The translations under genes were made by a program, and so were the position numbers. The notes below the pieces were generated by a model. That model worked only from the letters and a program-made list of their open reading frames with translations, did not search any database and was not told the origin of the DNA. From NCBI GenBank assembly GCA_018814465.1, contig JAHIZR010000003.1, forward strand, positions 1-11,018: DNA of 11,018 nt, given 5' to 3'. Positions 1-6,956 of this stretch are shown here, piece by piece; position 1 is the first letter of the stretch, and every line of letters begins with the position of its first letter. This stretch comes from a bacterium (GTDB taxonomy: Bacteria > Electryoneota > RPQS01).

Positions 1-639
1 CTTGAAACCGATGCCGCCGACCAGCAGCGCCGCCGCCGCTAATAGAGCGGGAGAGGAGGTCAACGAGACTCGCAGTACATCCAGATCGGTCGAGCCTGTC
101 AAGCCATAGAAGAGACTCAGGCTATAGAGCATGATGCCTGACGCCATCGCGCCGATGATGACATATTTCAATCCGGCTTCACCGGAGCGCACATCATCGC
201 GTACCCAAGCCGTCAGCAGGAAGAGCGGAATCGTGGTCAGTTCAAGGCTGACATAGAGAGAAATCAGATCCCGCGCGCTGCACAGGTACATCATGCCCGC
301 CATCGTGGAAAGCAGTACCATATAGTATTCCGCGCCGGAAGCCATTCCCTTGACCTGCTTGGTCAGACGGCCGTCCAGCATGTCCAGCGACATGGCAACC
401 GTCAAAATACCCGCCACAAGAAACAGGATTTTGAACCACCAGGCGACGGGATCCATCACGAAACGACCGCCCAGCATCTCACCCGTTTGCGGCATAAAGA
501 AAACCAAAGCAACGAACGAGGCGGCAATACCAATCATCGACAATGGCGCCAGCGCCTTGCTGCTGTTGGGCGACATCGTGCCCGCCATCAAGACCAGCAG
601 GGCGGTCACAAGAATAATCAGTTCAGGAATCATTAACAT
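1..639 (-). CDS. nuoN: NADH-quinone oxidoreductase subunit N (N-terminal part, cut by window edge)
   Basis: NuoN is one of three antiporter-like proton-pumping subunits of the complex I membrane arm, next to NuoK. The visible 213 codons start with MLMIPELI and contain several hydrophobic helices. The helix-5 region has the family pattern SLELTTIPLFLLTAW, in which E133 is the conserved pump glutamate. K158 lies in the following segment. The window ends exactly at the motif GFK, whose lysine (residue 213) matches the conserved helix-7 lysine. The PFHxWxPD segment that should follow is outside the window. The start is the ATG at 639, with a second in-frame ATG at 633. Neither has a clear Shine-Dalgarno sequence, so translation may depend on coupling to nuoM, whose stop is 19 bp upstream. 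It is the last nuo gene in the usual order. The family is clear; only the exact start is uncertain. Confidence 0.93.
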   Translation of the reverse strand, partial: MLMIPELIILVTALLVLMAGTMSPNSSKALAPLSMIGIAASFVALVFFMPQTGEMLGGRFVMDPVAWWFKILFLVAGILTVAMSLDMLDGRLTKQVKGMASGAEYYMVLLSTMAGMMYLCSARDLISLYVSLELTTIPLFLLTAWVRDDVRSGEAGLKYVIIGAMASGIMLYSLSLFYGLTGSTDLDVLRVSLTSSPALLAAAALLVGGIGFK

Positions 640-658
640 GGTTAAACAACCGCAGATG

Positions 659-2200
659 CTATAGTGATGAAATCATCCCGCTCTCATGCAGGCGATTCAG
701 GAATGGGAAAATGGAACCTTCGATTAAATCAACAAACAGCCAGGGCAGCATGCCGCCGATCGCCAGCGCCGCAATCAAGACTCCGGTCGAGATCTTCTCC
801 GGCAGCGTCGCATCGGTGAGCTTCTCGAACTCGGGATTGGTAATCGTACTATGAAAAACAGTCGCCAATCCGCGCAGCACGTAAACCGCCGTCACGACAA
901 TACTCAGCGTTGCCAGGATGGTCAATGTTCTCATTAAAGTAATGTCATGCCACTGGTTGCCGAAGAAGCCGCCGAGGAAGACATGCGATTCGGCGATAAA
1001 ACCCGACAGACCCGGCAGGCCCAATGATGCCAGACCGCCGATATAGAAAGCGGAAGCCAGCCAAGGCATTACCTTTGCCAGTCCGCCCATCTCGGGAATC
1101 ATGCGCGTATGCGTGCGGCCATAGACCATACCGATCAAACCGAAGAAGAGTCCCGTCATGATACCGTGACTGAACATCTGAATGACCGCGCCCTTGATGC
1201 CCATCAGATTCAAGGCCAGCAATCCGAACAGGACGAAACCGCAGTGACTGACCGAGGAATACGCGGTAAAGTATTTCAGGTCTTTTTGCTTGATCGCGCC
1301 CAGTGAACCGTACAGAATGTTTACCGTGGCCAGCGCCATAAAAAACATCGCCCAGTAGATCGCCCCTTCCGGCATCAGATAGATCGCGACCCGCAGACAG
1401 CCGTAGCCGCCCAGCTTCATCAGCACTCCGGCGTGCAGCATCGAAACCGCGGTCGGAGCGGAAGCGTGACCGTCCGGCGACCAGGTATGCAGCGGGAAGA
1501 TCGCTCCCAGCACGCCGAAACCGACGAAGATAATCGGGAAGACCCAAAGCTGGAAGGCTTCCGGAAAATGAATCTTGGACAGTTCGATCAAGTTGAACGA
1601 GTGAATACCCGAACCGTGATACAGAGCAAGGATACCCACTAAGAGTCCGGCGGAACCCATCAGCAGCATCAGCGTCAGCTTCAAAGCCGAATAATTGCGC
1701 GGTCCCGTTCCCCAGATACCGATCAGCAGGTACATCGGCAGCACGGCGACTTCATAGAAGACGAAAAATAAAAAGAGATCGAAACTGACAAAGACGCCGA
1801 ACACTCCGGTGACCAGCGTATAGAGCAGCGCGAAAAATTCTTTGGGACGCTCCGTCACATACCAACTGGCGAGCGATCCGGTGAAAATAATAATCGCGGT
1901 CAAGTCCAGCATCAAAACCGAGATCCCGTCCACTCCGACGAAATACTCGATGCCGATGGATTTGAACCAGGTCCACTGCTCTACCATGTAGAGCTTCGTG
2001 AACATCGAAGTGCGCAGCAATTCAATGTCAGCCGCGGCCAGATTCCAATACTTCACACTGACAATCGCCGACAGCAGGACCAGCAGGAATCCTCCGGTCG
2101 AGGCAACCCAACGGATCGCCATCGGCTTGGCCTTGGGAACTAACGTGATTGCGAACGCGGTCGCGGCGGGAATGACCACGTACCAGCTTATCAAGCCCAT
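659..2200 (-). CDS. nuoM: NADH-quinone oxidoreductase subunit M (antiporter-like proton channel)
   Basis: NuoM is the central antiporter-like pump of the complex I membrane arm. The 513-residue protein has the usual length and is hydrophobic throughout. Family landmarks are FYEVAVLPMYLLIG with the helix-5 glutamate E150, FPLHTWSPDGH around residues 235-244, AGVLMKLGGYG with the helix-8 lysine K262, QKDLKYFTAYSSVSH near 305-319, and GFIAESHVFLG with the helix-12 glutamate E404. The odd point is helix 7: family members such as E. coli NuoM have a lysine seven residues before the histidine of the P-x-H-x-W motif, and here that position is leucine (L231, codon CTG at 1508-1510). The Pro that often follows is also absent. 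NuoL in this cluster keeps its lysine. The start is the ATG at 2200, preceded by a modest GAGAG stretch. nuoL ends 26 bp upstream, the largest gap in the cluster, and nuoN starts 19 bp downstream. The identity is secure. Confidence 0.97.
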   Translation of the reverse strand: MGLISWYVVIPAATAFAITLVPKAKPMAIRWVASTGGFLLVLLSAIVSVKYWNLAAADIELLRTSMFTKLYMVEQWTWFKSIGIEYFVGVDGISVLMLDLTAIIIFTGSLASWYVTERPKEFFALLYTLVTGVFGVFVSFDLFLFFVFYEVAVLPMYLLIGIWGTGPRNYSALKLTLMLLMGSAGLLVGILALYHGSGIHSFNLIELSKIHFPEAFQLWVFPIIFVGFGVLGAIFPLHTWSPDGHASAPTAVSMLHAGVLMKLGGYGCLRVAIYLMPEGAIYWAMFFMALATVNILYGSLGAIKQKDLKYFTAYSSVSHCGFVLFGLLALNLMGIKGAVIQMFSHGIMTGLFFGLIGMVYGRTHTRMIPEMGGLAKVMPWLASAFYIGGLASLGLPGLSGFIAESHVFLGGFFGNQWHDITLMRTLTILATLSIVVTAVYVLRGLATVFHSTITNPEFEKLTDATLPEKISTGVLIAALAIGGMLPWLFVDLIEGSIFPFLNRLHESGMISSL

Positions 2201-2226
2201 GTGAATAAACTCTCTCGGGTCTTAAG

Positions 2227-4248
2227 TTAACTTAGTTTCATCCACAAGAGGATGATAAAAAATACTGCTCCGCTTATCCACCACGCGGAATAGGTCTGCA
2301 CCTGTCCGGTCTGCAGCGGCTTCAGTCCGCGGCCTAAGGCGCCGGTCAACCAGGCGTACAGGTTGATCGCGCCGTCCACGATATGGCGGTCGAACCAGGC
2401 AATCGGCCGCGCAATATAATGAAAGATGATATTCTTGGTGACGAACAGATAAACTTCGTCGACATAAAACTTATTCTTGACAACGGTATACATACCGCCC
2501 AGCGCGCGGGCGACCGCGACATAGCGTTCACGGGTGCCGGTATACATGAAGGCGGAGAGGGCGATACCGATCAGACCGGCGAGTGTTGCGGGAATGGCGA
2601 TATTCCAGTGAATCCCATGATGACCGCCGTGACTCGTTCCCAGATATTCTCCCATCGGGACGAATCCCGCGAAGATGGCCAGCAGCGCCAAAGCTATCAA
2701 GGGAATCAGCATGACCGCCGGAGCTTCATGCGCATGTTCCGCCTTTTCCGATCTCGCGTCGCCCCAGAAGGAGATGAAATAAATACGGAACATATAGAAG
2801 GCGGTCAGTCCGGCGACGAACAATGCCACGCCGAAGACTATCGGATGATGGTTTTCGACCGCCGCGCGAAGAATTTCATCCTTCGAGAAGAATCCCGACA
2901 GCGGCGGCACACCGGCAATCGCCAGCGTCGCGGCCAGGAACGTAAGATGGGTTACCGGCAGCTTTTTACGCAAGCCACCCATATCCCAGATCTCATTGGA
3001 ATGCACGCCGTGAATCAACGCGCCGGCGGCAAGGAACAGCAAAGCCTTGAAAAATGCGTGGGTGAAGAGATGGAACATCGAAGCCGTGTGACCAAGCGGA
3101 GACACCGCCGTTGCCACGCCCAAAGCCAGCATCATATAGCCAAGCTGACTAAGAGTCGAGAAAGCCAGCACCCGCTTGATGTCATCCTGCGTGCAGGCGA
3201 TAATCGCCGCGAAAGCACAGGTAAACGTGCCGATGAAGGCCACCACATCCAGCGGCGTTCCGGCGGCGGCAAAGCTGGGGAAGAGCCTGGCCACCAGATA
3301 AACACCGGCCACCACCATCGTCGCCGCGTGAATCAAGGCCGAAACCGGAGTCGGACCTTCCATCGCGTCCGGCAGCCAGATATGCAGGGGGAACATCGCT
3401 GACTTCCCGGCACAGCCCATGAAAATCAGAATACAGGCCACCGCCAGTGTGGACAGACCTAAGACCGTCCCAGCCGTCGTTAGAATATAGTGCGCCGTCG
3501 CGGGGTGATTAATGAAAGCAAAGTCGATCGCTTGAATCGGAATCGAACTGAGTCCGGCCATTTCCTGCTGAATCTTCGCGCCGATGTGCGGGAAGGCTTC
3601 AATTCCGAAATAGCCTAAGATCAGGATACCGATCAGGAAACCGAGATCCGCGAAGCGAGTGACAATAAAGGCCTTCTTCCCGGCCGCGACCGCCGACGGT
3701 TTCCGGTAATAATACCCGATCAGCAGGAAAGAGGAGACGCCGACCAGCTCCCAGCAGACGAACATCTGCACAATGTTGGGAGCAACCACCAAGCCCAGCA
3801 TGGAAAAACTGAACAGATTCAGGAAGGTGAAATAGCGCCCGTAGCCGTCATCGCCGGCCATATAACCGATCGAGTAGAGATGCACCAGCGCGCTGACCGT
3901 GGTGACCACCACCATCAGCAAAATCGAAATCGGATCGATGAGGGTTCCGATCGTCGCGGTCAGGTGATCCTGATAGCGCAGCCACTCGAATGCCCACGGA
4001 ACAAGCGCCGGGCCTTCATGACCGATACCGAAGTGACTGAAATAATCCCAGGCGATGCTGTAAGCGAAAAATGCCGATACAAAAAGTGCGGCGGTTGCGA
4101 CCCATCCGGCAGCCTTCTCCGACAATGGCCGGATAAATAATCCGACGATCAGAAAGGAGAAAAACGGAATCCCCGGCACCAGCCAGGCATTCCGCATTGC
4201 GAAACCGAACGATGAAAGATCGACAACGTGCTGTAATGAATGTTCCAT
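2227..4248 (-). CDS. nuoL: NADH-quinone oxidoreductase subunit L (distal antiporter-like subunit)
   Basis: NuoL is the distal proton-pumping subunit, whose long lateral C-terminal helix runs along the membrane arm. The 673-residue length is normal. Recognisable segments are FVCWELVGVSSFLLIGYYYRK with helix-5 E167, KKAFIVTRFADLGFLIGI (191-208), GKSAMFPLHIWLPDAMEGPT with helix-7 K282 (282-300), IHAATMVVAGVYL (306-318), DDIKRVLAFSTLSQLGYM (355-372), HAFFKALLF with K401, and GFFSKDEIL with helix-12 K456. All canonical pump charges are therefore present. The C-terminal part has the NKFYVDEVYLFV and LQTGQVQTY patterns typical of the lateral-helix region and last membrane helix. The chosen ATG at 4248 lies 6 bp after the nuoK stop and has only a weak GGA upstream. 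An ATG at codon 18 (MRNAWLVPGIPF) would give an N-terminus closer to common NuoL proteins, so the first 17 residues are uncertain. Confidence 0.97.
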   Translation of the reverse strand: MEHSLQHVVDLSSFGFAMRNAWLVPGIPFFSFLIVGLFIRPLSEKAAGWVATAALFVSAFFAYSIAWDYFSHFGIGHEGPALVPWAFEWLRYQDHLTATIGTLIDPISILLMVVVTTVSALVHLYSIGYMAGDDGYGRYFTFLNLFSFSMLGLVVAPNIVQMFVCWELVGVSSFLLIGYYYRKPSAVAAGKKAFIVTRFADLGFLIGILILGYFGIEAFPHIGAKIQQEMAGLSSIPIQAIDFAFINHPATAHYILTTAGTVLGLSTLAVACILIFMGCAGKSAMFPLHIWLPDAMEGPTPVSALIHAATMVVAGVYLVARLFPSFAAAGTPLDVVAFIGTFTCAFAAIIACTQDDIKRVLAFSTLSQLGYMMLALGVATAVSPLGHTASMFHLFTHAFFKALLFLAAGALIHGVHSNEIWDMGGLRKKLPVTHLTFLAATLAIAGVPPLSGFFSKDEILRAAVENHHPIVFGVALFVAGLTAFYMFRIYFISFWGDARSEKAEHAHEAPAVMLIPLIALALLAIFAGFVPMGEYLGTSHGGHHGIHWNIAIPATLAGLIGIALSAFMYTGTRERYVAVARALGGMYTVVKNKFYVDEVYLFVTKNIIFHYIARPIAWFDRHIVDGAINLYAWLTGALGRGLKPLQTGQVQTYSAWWISGAVFFIILLWMKLS

Positions 4249-4254
4249 CGTTTT

Positions 4255-4584
4255 TTATCCGCGCAACTCGTTCATGAGAGTGACGTCCGCTGTCTTCTTC
4301 AGCTTCAGCAGCGCCACGAAAATTGCCATTGCCACCACGACTTCCGCCGCCGCCACCGCGATAATAAAAATCGCCATGATCGAGCCGTCCACGAAGCCGG
4401 GAGCCATATACCGGTTGAAAATCACAAAGTTCAGAGCCGCCGAATTCAGCATCAGCTCGGTTGACAGCAGCACGCCGACCGCATTGCGCCGCGTCAGCAG
4501 TCCGTACAAACCGACCGAAAACAGCAGCAGCGTCAGCAGCAGCCAATGATAGAGACCGGGAGTCAGCGTCATCAGTTCATTCAT
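4255..4584 (-). CDS. nuoK: NADH-quinone oxidoreductase subunit K
   Basis: NuoK is a small three-helix membrane subunit (MrpC-like) that links NuoJ/NuoA to the antiporter-like NuoN and carries two buried glutamates used in proton transfer. This 109-residue protein shows both: E43 in STELMLNSAALNF and E81 in AAAEVVVAMAIF, corresponding to the two conserved helix glutamates of the family. The ATG at 4584 overlaps the nuoJ stop in an ATGA arrangement (4581-4584), which indicates translational coupling. A strong GGAGG lies 7 nt upstream, inside the end of nuoJ. M5 is a possible alternative start but has no such signal. nuoL starts 6 bp downstream. Confidence 0.97.
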   Translation of the reverse strand: MNELMTLTPGLYHWLLLTLLLFSVGLYGLLTRRNAVGVLLSTELMLNSAALNFVIFNRYMAPGFVDGSIMAIFIIAVAAAEVVVAMAIFVALLKLKKTADVTLMNELRG

Positions 4585-5120
4585 GACTTCGCCTCCGGAT
4601 CCTTGACGAGGACTTTCCGCGCCACGACAATGCCGCCGATCAACGCCGCTAACAGCAGCACCGAAATCACTTCAAAGGGCAGCACATAGCCGCCGGGTCC
4701 GTAATTCAACAGGCTCTTGCCGATCTTCTCGACGTCACTGATCGCTTCTCCGTGATAAGCCTTCACCGGAAACTTCGTGGACAGCAAAGCCAGAGCCGTC
4801 ACTGCAAAGAAGCCGCCGGCGGTGAGAATACCTAAGATTCTGCGCAGCGCCGAAGGATGATCATCCAGCAGCTCGAAGGAGCTGGTGAGCATGATCGCGA
4901 ACACCAGCAATACAACAATGCCGCCGATATAAACCAGAACCTGAATACCGGCCAGAAATTCCGCGCCCAGCAGCACATAGAAAGCCGCGCTGCAGAACAG
5001 CACACCCATCAGCCACACTGCCGCGCGTAAAATCCGCCGCGTCAAGACCAGCGCGAACGCCAGCAGCACGGCGGATGCCGCAAAAATGTAAAACAGAGCG
5101 GTCGTAATTGTTTCCGTCAC
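4581..5120 (-). CDS. nuoJ: NADH-quinone oxidoreductase subunit J
   Basis: NuoJ is a five-helix membrane subunit close to the quinone site. Its third helix changes shape during turnover and couples the quinone module to the pumps. The 179-residue protein has the diagnostic segment GIQVLVYIGGIVVLLVFAIMLT at about residues 58-79, matching the conserved VYxGAxxVLFxFxxM helix, with Y64 as the conserved tyrosine. Other hydrophobic stretches are near residues 8-26, 34-52, 95-112 and 145-168. The start is GTG at 5120 because no ATG occurs before residue 38. An AGGAG lies upstream but only 3 nt from the GTG, which is unusually close. The nuoI stop is 6 bp upstream, and the nuoK start overlaps the end by 4 bp. 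Confidence 0.95.
   Translation of the reverse strand: MTETITTALFYIFAASAVLLAFALVLTRRILRAAVWLMGVLFCSAAFYVLLGAEFLAGIQVLVYIGGIVVLLVFAIMLTSSFELLDDHPSALRRILGILTAGGFFAVTALALLSTKFPVKAYHGEAISDVEKIGKSLLNYGPGGYVLPFEVISVLLLAALIGGIVVARKVLVKDPEAKS
4592..4596 (-). promoter_or_regulatory. Ribosome binding site of nuoK
   Basis: GGAGG on the minus strand lies 7 nt upstream of the nuoK ATG and inside the 3' end of nuoJ. Together with the ATGA overlap it fixes the nuoK start and indicates coupling. Confidence 0.75.
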
Positions 5121-5126
5121 CGACTC

Positions 5127-5792
5127 CTAACCTTCCTTTCCCGAGGGATTACCCGGAAGTGAAGTTCCACTCAGAGGAATTGGACCCGAATAGCGATCCA
5201 TCTTCCGCATCAATTTTTCTCGTTCAGCCGGATCTTCAATCGCCGACCATACTTTCGCGTCGGGACCGGCTTTATCATTCAGCGTGTAGACCAGCAGCCT
5301 GCGATCATACACCGCGGATTCAAACTCATTGCCGAAGGTAATCGAATTCGACGGACAGGCTTGCACGCAGGCATTGCAGAAGGTGCAGGAGTCCATGCGC
5401 CAGATCCAGCGTTCCAATTCCTTCTTCTTCGTGTCCGGATTCTTTGTCCACTCGATTTTGATGGATTGATTCGGACAGGCGTTTTCGCAGATCTGGCAGC
5501 AATTGCAGAGCCGGCCGCCCGCTTCATCATAAACAAGCTTCAACTGCGCCCGGTAGCGATCGAACATCTGCAGCGTCTCCCGGTTTTCCGGGTACTGCTG
5601 AGTCACCACCGTGGACGGTCGGAACAAATAACTGATCGTAATCTTCATGCCGGTCAGCAGTGACTTAAAAGTCTGCCAGACCGTTGTACCCAAACGTGTC
5701 TGTTCGGGACGAGGACTGATTACAACCGCGACCTCGCGTCCGCCAATTTCCTGCTTCGCGCGACGAATCTTTCTTAAATTAACTAAACCCAT
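5127..5792 (-). CDS. nuoI: NADH-quinone oxidoreductase subunit I (2x[4Fe-4S] ferredoxin-like)
   Basis: NuoI is the ferredoxin-like subunit of the connecting module. It holds clusters N6a and N6b and passes electrons to N2 in NuoB. Two full cluster-binding motifs are visible in the 221-residue protein: C96-C99-C102-C106 followed by Pro (with an extra Cys at 98), and C136-C139-C142-C146 followed by Pro. An amphipathic region at about 36-57 (TTVWQTFKSLLTGMKITISY) matches the usual membrane-contacting N-terminal helix. The protein is longer than the compact family members (about 160-180 residues): it has roughly 30 extra residues before that helix and a hydrophilic tail of about 50 residues after the second motif. 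With NuoEFG absent, NuoI is the likely entry point for electrons, perhaps from ferredoxin. The start ATG at 5792 lies 19 bp after the nuoH stop; GAGG about 11 nt upstream is a distant ribosome site. Confidence 0.97.
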   Translation of the reverse strand: MGLVNLRKIRRAKQEIGGREVAVVISPRPEQTRLGTTVWQTFKSLLTGMKITISYLFRPSTVVTQQYPENRETLQMFDRYRAQLKLVYDEAGGRLCNCCQICENACPNQSIKIEWTKNPDTKKKELERWIWRMDSCTFCNACVQACPSNSITFGNEFESAVYDRRLLVYTLNDKAGPDAKVWSAIEDPAEREKLMRKMDRYSGPIPLSGTSLPGNPSGKEG

Positions 5793-5811
5793 AAGATGCT
5801 CATCCTCTCCG

Positions 5812-6951
5812 TTAAGCCGGTATCGGCGCGAAATACCAGCCCATCAGAATTAAGACTGCCGCAAACAGCAGATTCACAAATCCCACAGGCAGCAGGAATT
5901 TCCACTCCAGTCCCATCAACTGATCGATCCGCAGGCGCGGGAAAGTCCAGCGGAACCACATCAGCAAAAAGATCAAGCCGCCCGTCTTCACCGCGAACCA
6001 GACGCCCGGCGGAATCGCCTGCATCACCGCATTGAATCCGTCCAGTCCGGCGATCTGGAACGGCATCCAGCCGCCCAGAAACAGCGTCGCCGCAATCGCG
6101 GAAGCGACAAACATATTGATAAACTCCGCGAGGAAGAAAAAGGCGAAGCGCATGCCGGAATACTCCGTATGGAAGCCGGCGGTCAATTCGCTCTCGCCTT
6201 CGGGCAGGTCGAAGGGAGTCCGGTTCAACTCGGCCGTCGAAGCGATCAGAAACGTAAAGAAAGCCACAATCCCCGCCAGATGGCTTCGCCAGATCCACCA
6301 GCCGTCGGCTTGACTCTCGACAATCGTTGACAACTGCAGCGAACCGGCAAACAGCACGATAATCAGCAGCGCGAGCGTTGCGGAAACTTCATAGGAAATG
6401 ATCTGCGCGCCGGCGCGCATCGCGCCCAACAGCGACCACTTGTTATTGGAACTCCAGCCGCCGATCAACACGCCCAAGACACCGATGCTGCCGACCGCCG
6501 TCACGTAAATCACGCCGATATTGACATCGATCAACTGGAACCATGGAGTGGCCGGAACAATTGCCAACGCTAAGAGGGTTGCCATGATCGCCAGCACCGG
6601 AGCCAGCACGTGCAGCACTTTGTCCGCTTTCGCGGGAACAACGTCTTCCTTGACCAATAGCTTCAAGGTATCGGCAATCACTTGCAGCAGGCCGTGCCAG
6701 CCAACGCGCATCGGTCCCAGACGGCACTGAAAATGTCCCGCGATTTTGCGCTCGCCATAGATCAAGCCCATGCCGATCACGACGAGAAAGCCTAACATCA
6801 CAGCCATGCCGAGCGCCAGCCAGCCGATTGCCAGCCAGGGCTCATGCGCCCAGACTTCCGCCGCGCGCGTCGCCACCGACACTGGTTCATATACATTGGC
6901 AGTGACGCCGTTTAGATAGTTGAATAAAAATGAACTGAATGCTGTCATCAT
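5812..6951 (-). CDS. nuoH: NADH-quinone oxidoreductase subunit H
   Basis: NuoH anchors the connecting module to the membrane and forms much of the quinone-entry tunnel. The 379-residue sequence carries the family signatures: GLIYGERKIAGHFQCRLGPMRVG (about 62-84), LLQVIADTLKLLVKEDVVP (88-106), SSNNKWSLLGAMRAGAQIISYE (167-188), and the acidic loop NRTPFDLPEGESELTAGFHTEYSGM (243-267) with conserved D248, E251, E253, E255 and E263. Eight or so hydrophobic helices are apparent. The stretch before the GERK motif is about 25 residues longer than in E. coli NuoH. The canonical GPNRVG is GPMRVG here. The start is the ATG at 6951 (ATG ATG), 5 bp after the nuoD stop, with a weak GAGAG upstream. nuoE, nuoF and nuoG, which separate nuoD and nuoH in 14-subunit operons, are missing here. 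Confidence 0.97.
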   Translation of the reverse strand: MMTAFSSFLFNYLNGVTANVYEPVSVATRAAEVWAHEPWLAIGWLALGMAVMLGFLVVIGMGLIYGERKIAGHFQCRLGPMRVGWHGLLQVIADTLKLLVKEDVVPAKADKVLHVLAPVLAIMATLLALAIVPATPWFQLIDVNIGVIYVTAVGSIGVLGVLIGGWSSNNKWSLLGAMRAGAQIISYEVSATLALLIIVLFAGSLQLSTIVESQADGWWIWRSHLAGIVAFFTFLIASTAELNRTPFDLPEGESELTAGFHTEYSGMRFAFFFLAEFINMFVASAIAATLFLGGWMPFQIAGLDGFNAVMQAIPPGVWFAVKTGGLIFLLMWFRWTFPRLRIDQLMGLEWKFLLPVGFVNLLFAAVLILMGWYFAPIPA

Positions 6952-6956
6952 TGCTC

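Noticed and set aside
350..664. 104-codon plus-strand open frame opposite nuoN
   Set aside because: nuoN on the minus strand has clear family motifs across this stretch; the plus-strand product shows no domain or ribosome site that I can support.
945..1547. 200-codon minus-strand open frame inside nuoM in another frame
   Set aside because: It lies fully within the conserved central region of nuoM, is Arg/Gly/Asp-rich and matches no family; an out-of-frame shadow.
2383..3402. 339-codon open frame on the plus strand opposite nuoL
   Set aside because: It is exactly codon-aligned with nuoL on the other strand, so its stop codons would correspond to nuoL codons TTA, CTA and TCA, which are avoided here. 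The translation is rich in Arg, His and Gln with no recognisable motif, while nuoL is a secure gene.
5783..5803. Six-codon open frame (MSILWV) overlapping the nuoI start, with GGAGAGG just upstream
   Set aside because: It might act as a leader peptide, but the ribosome site is too close to its ATG, and such tiny frames arise by chance in spacers. Nothing else supports it.
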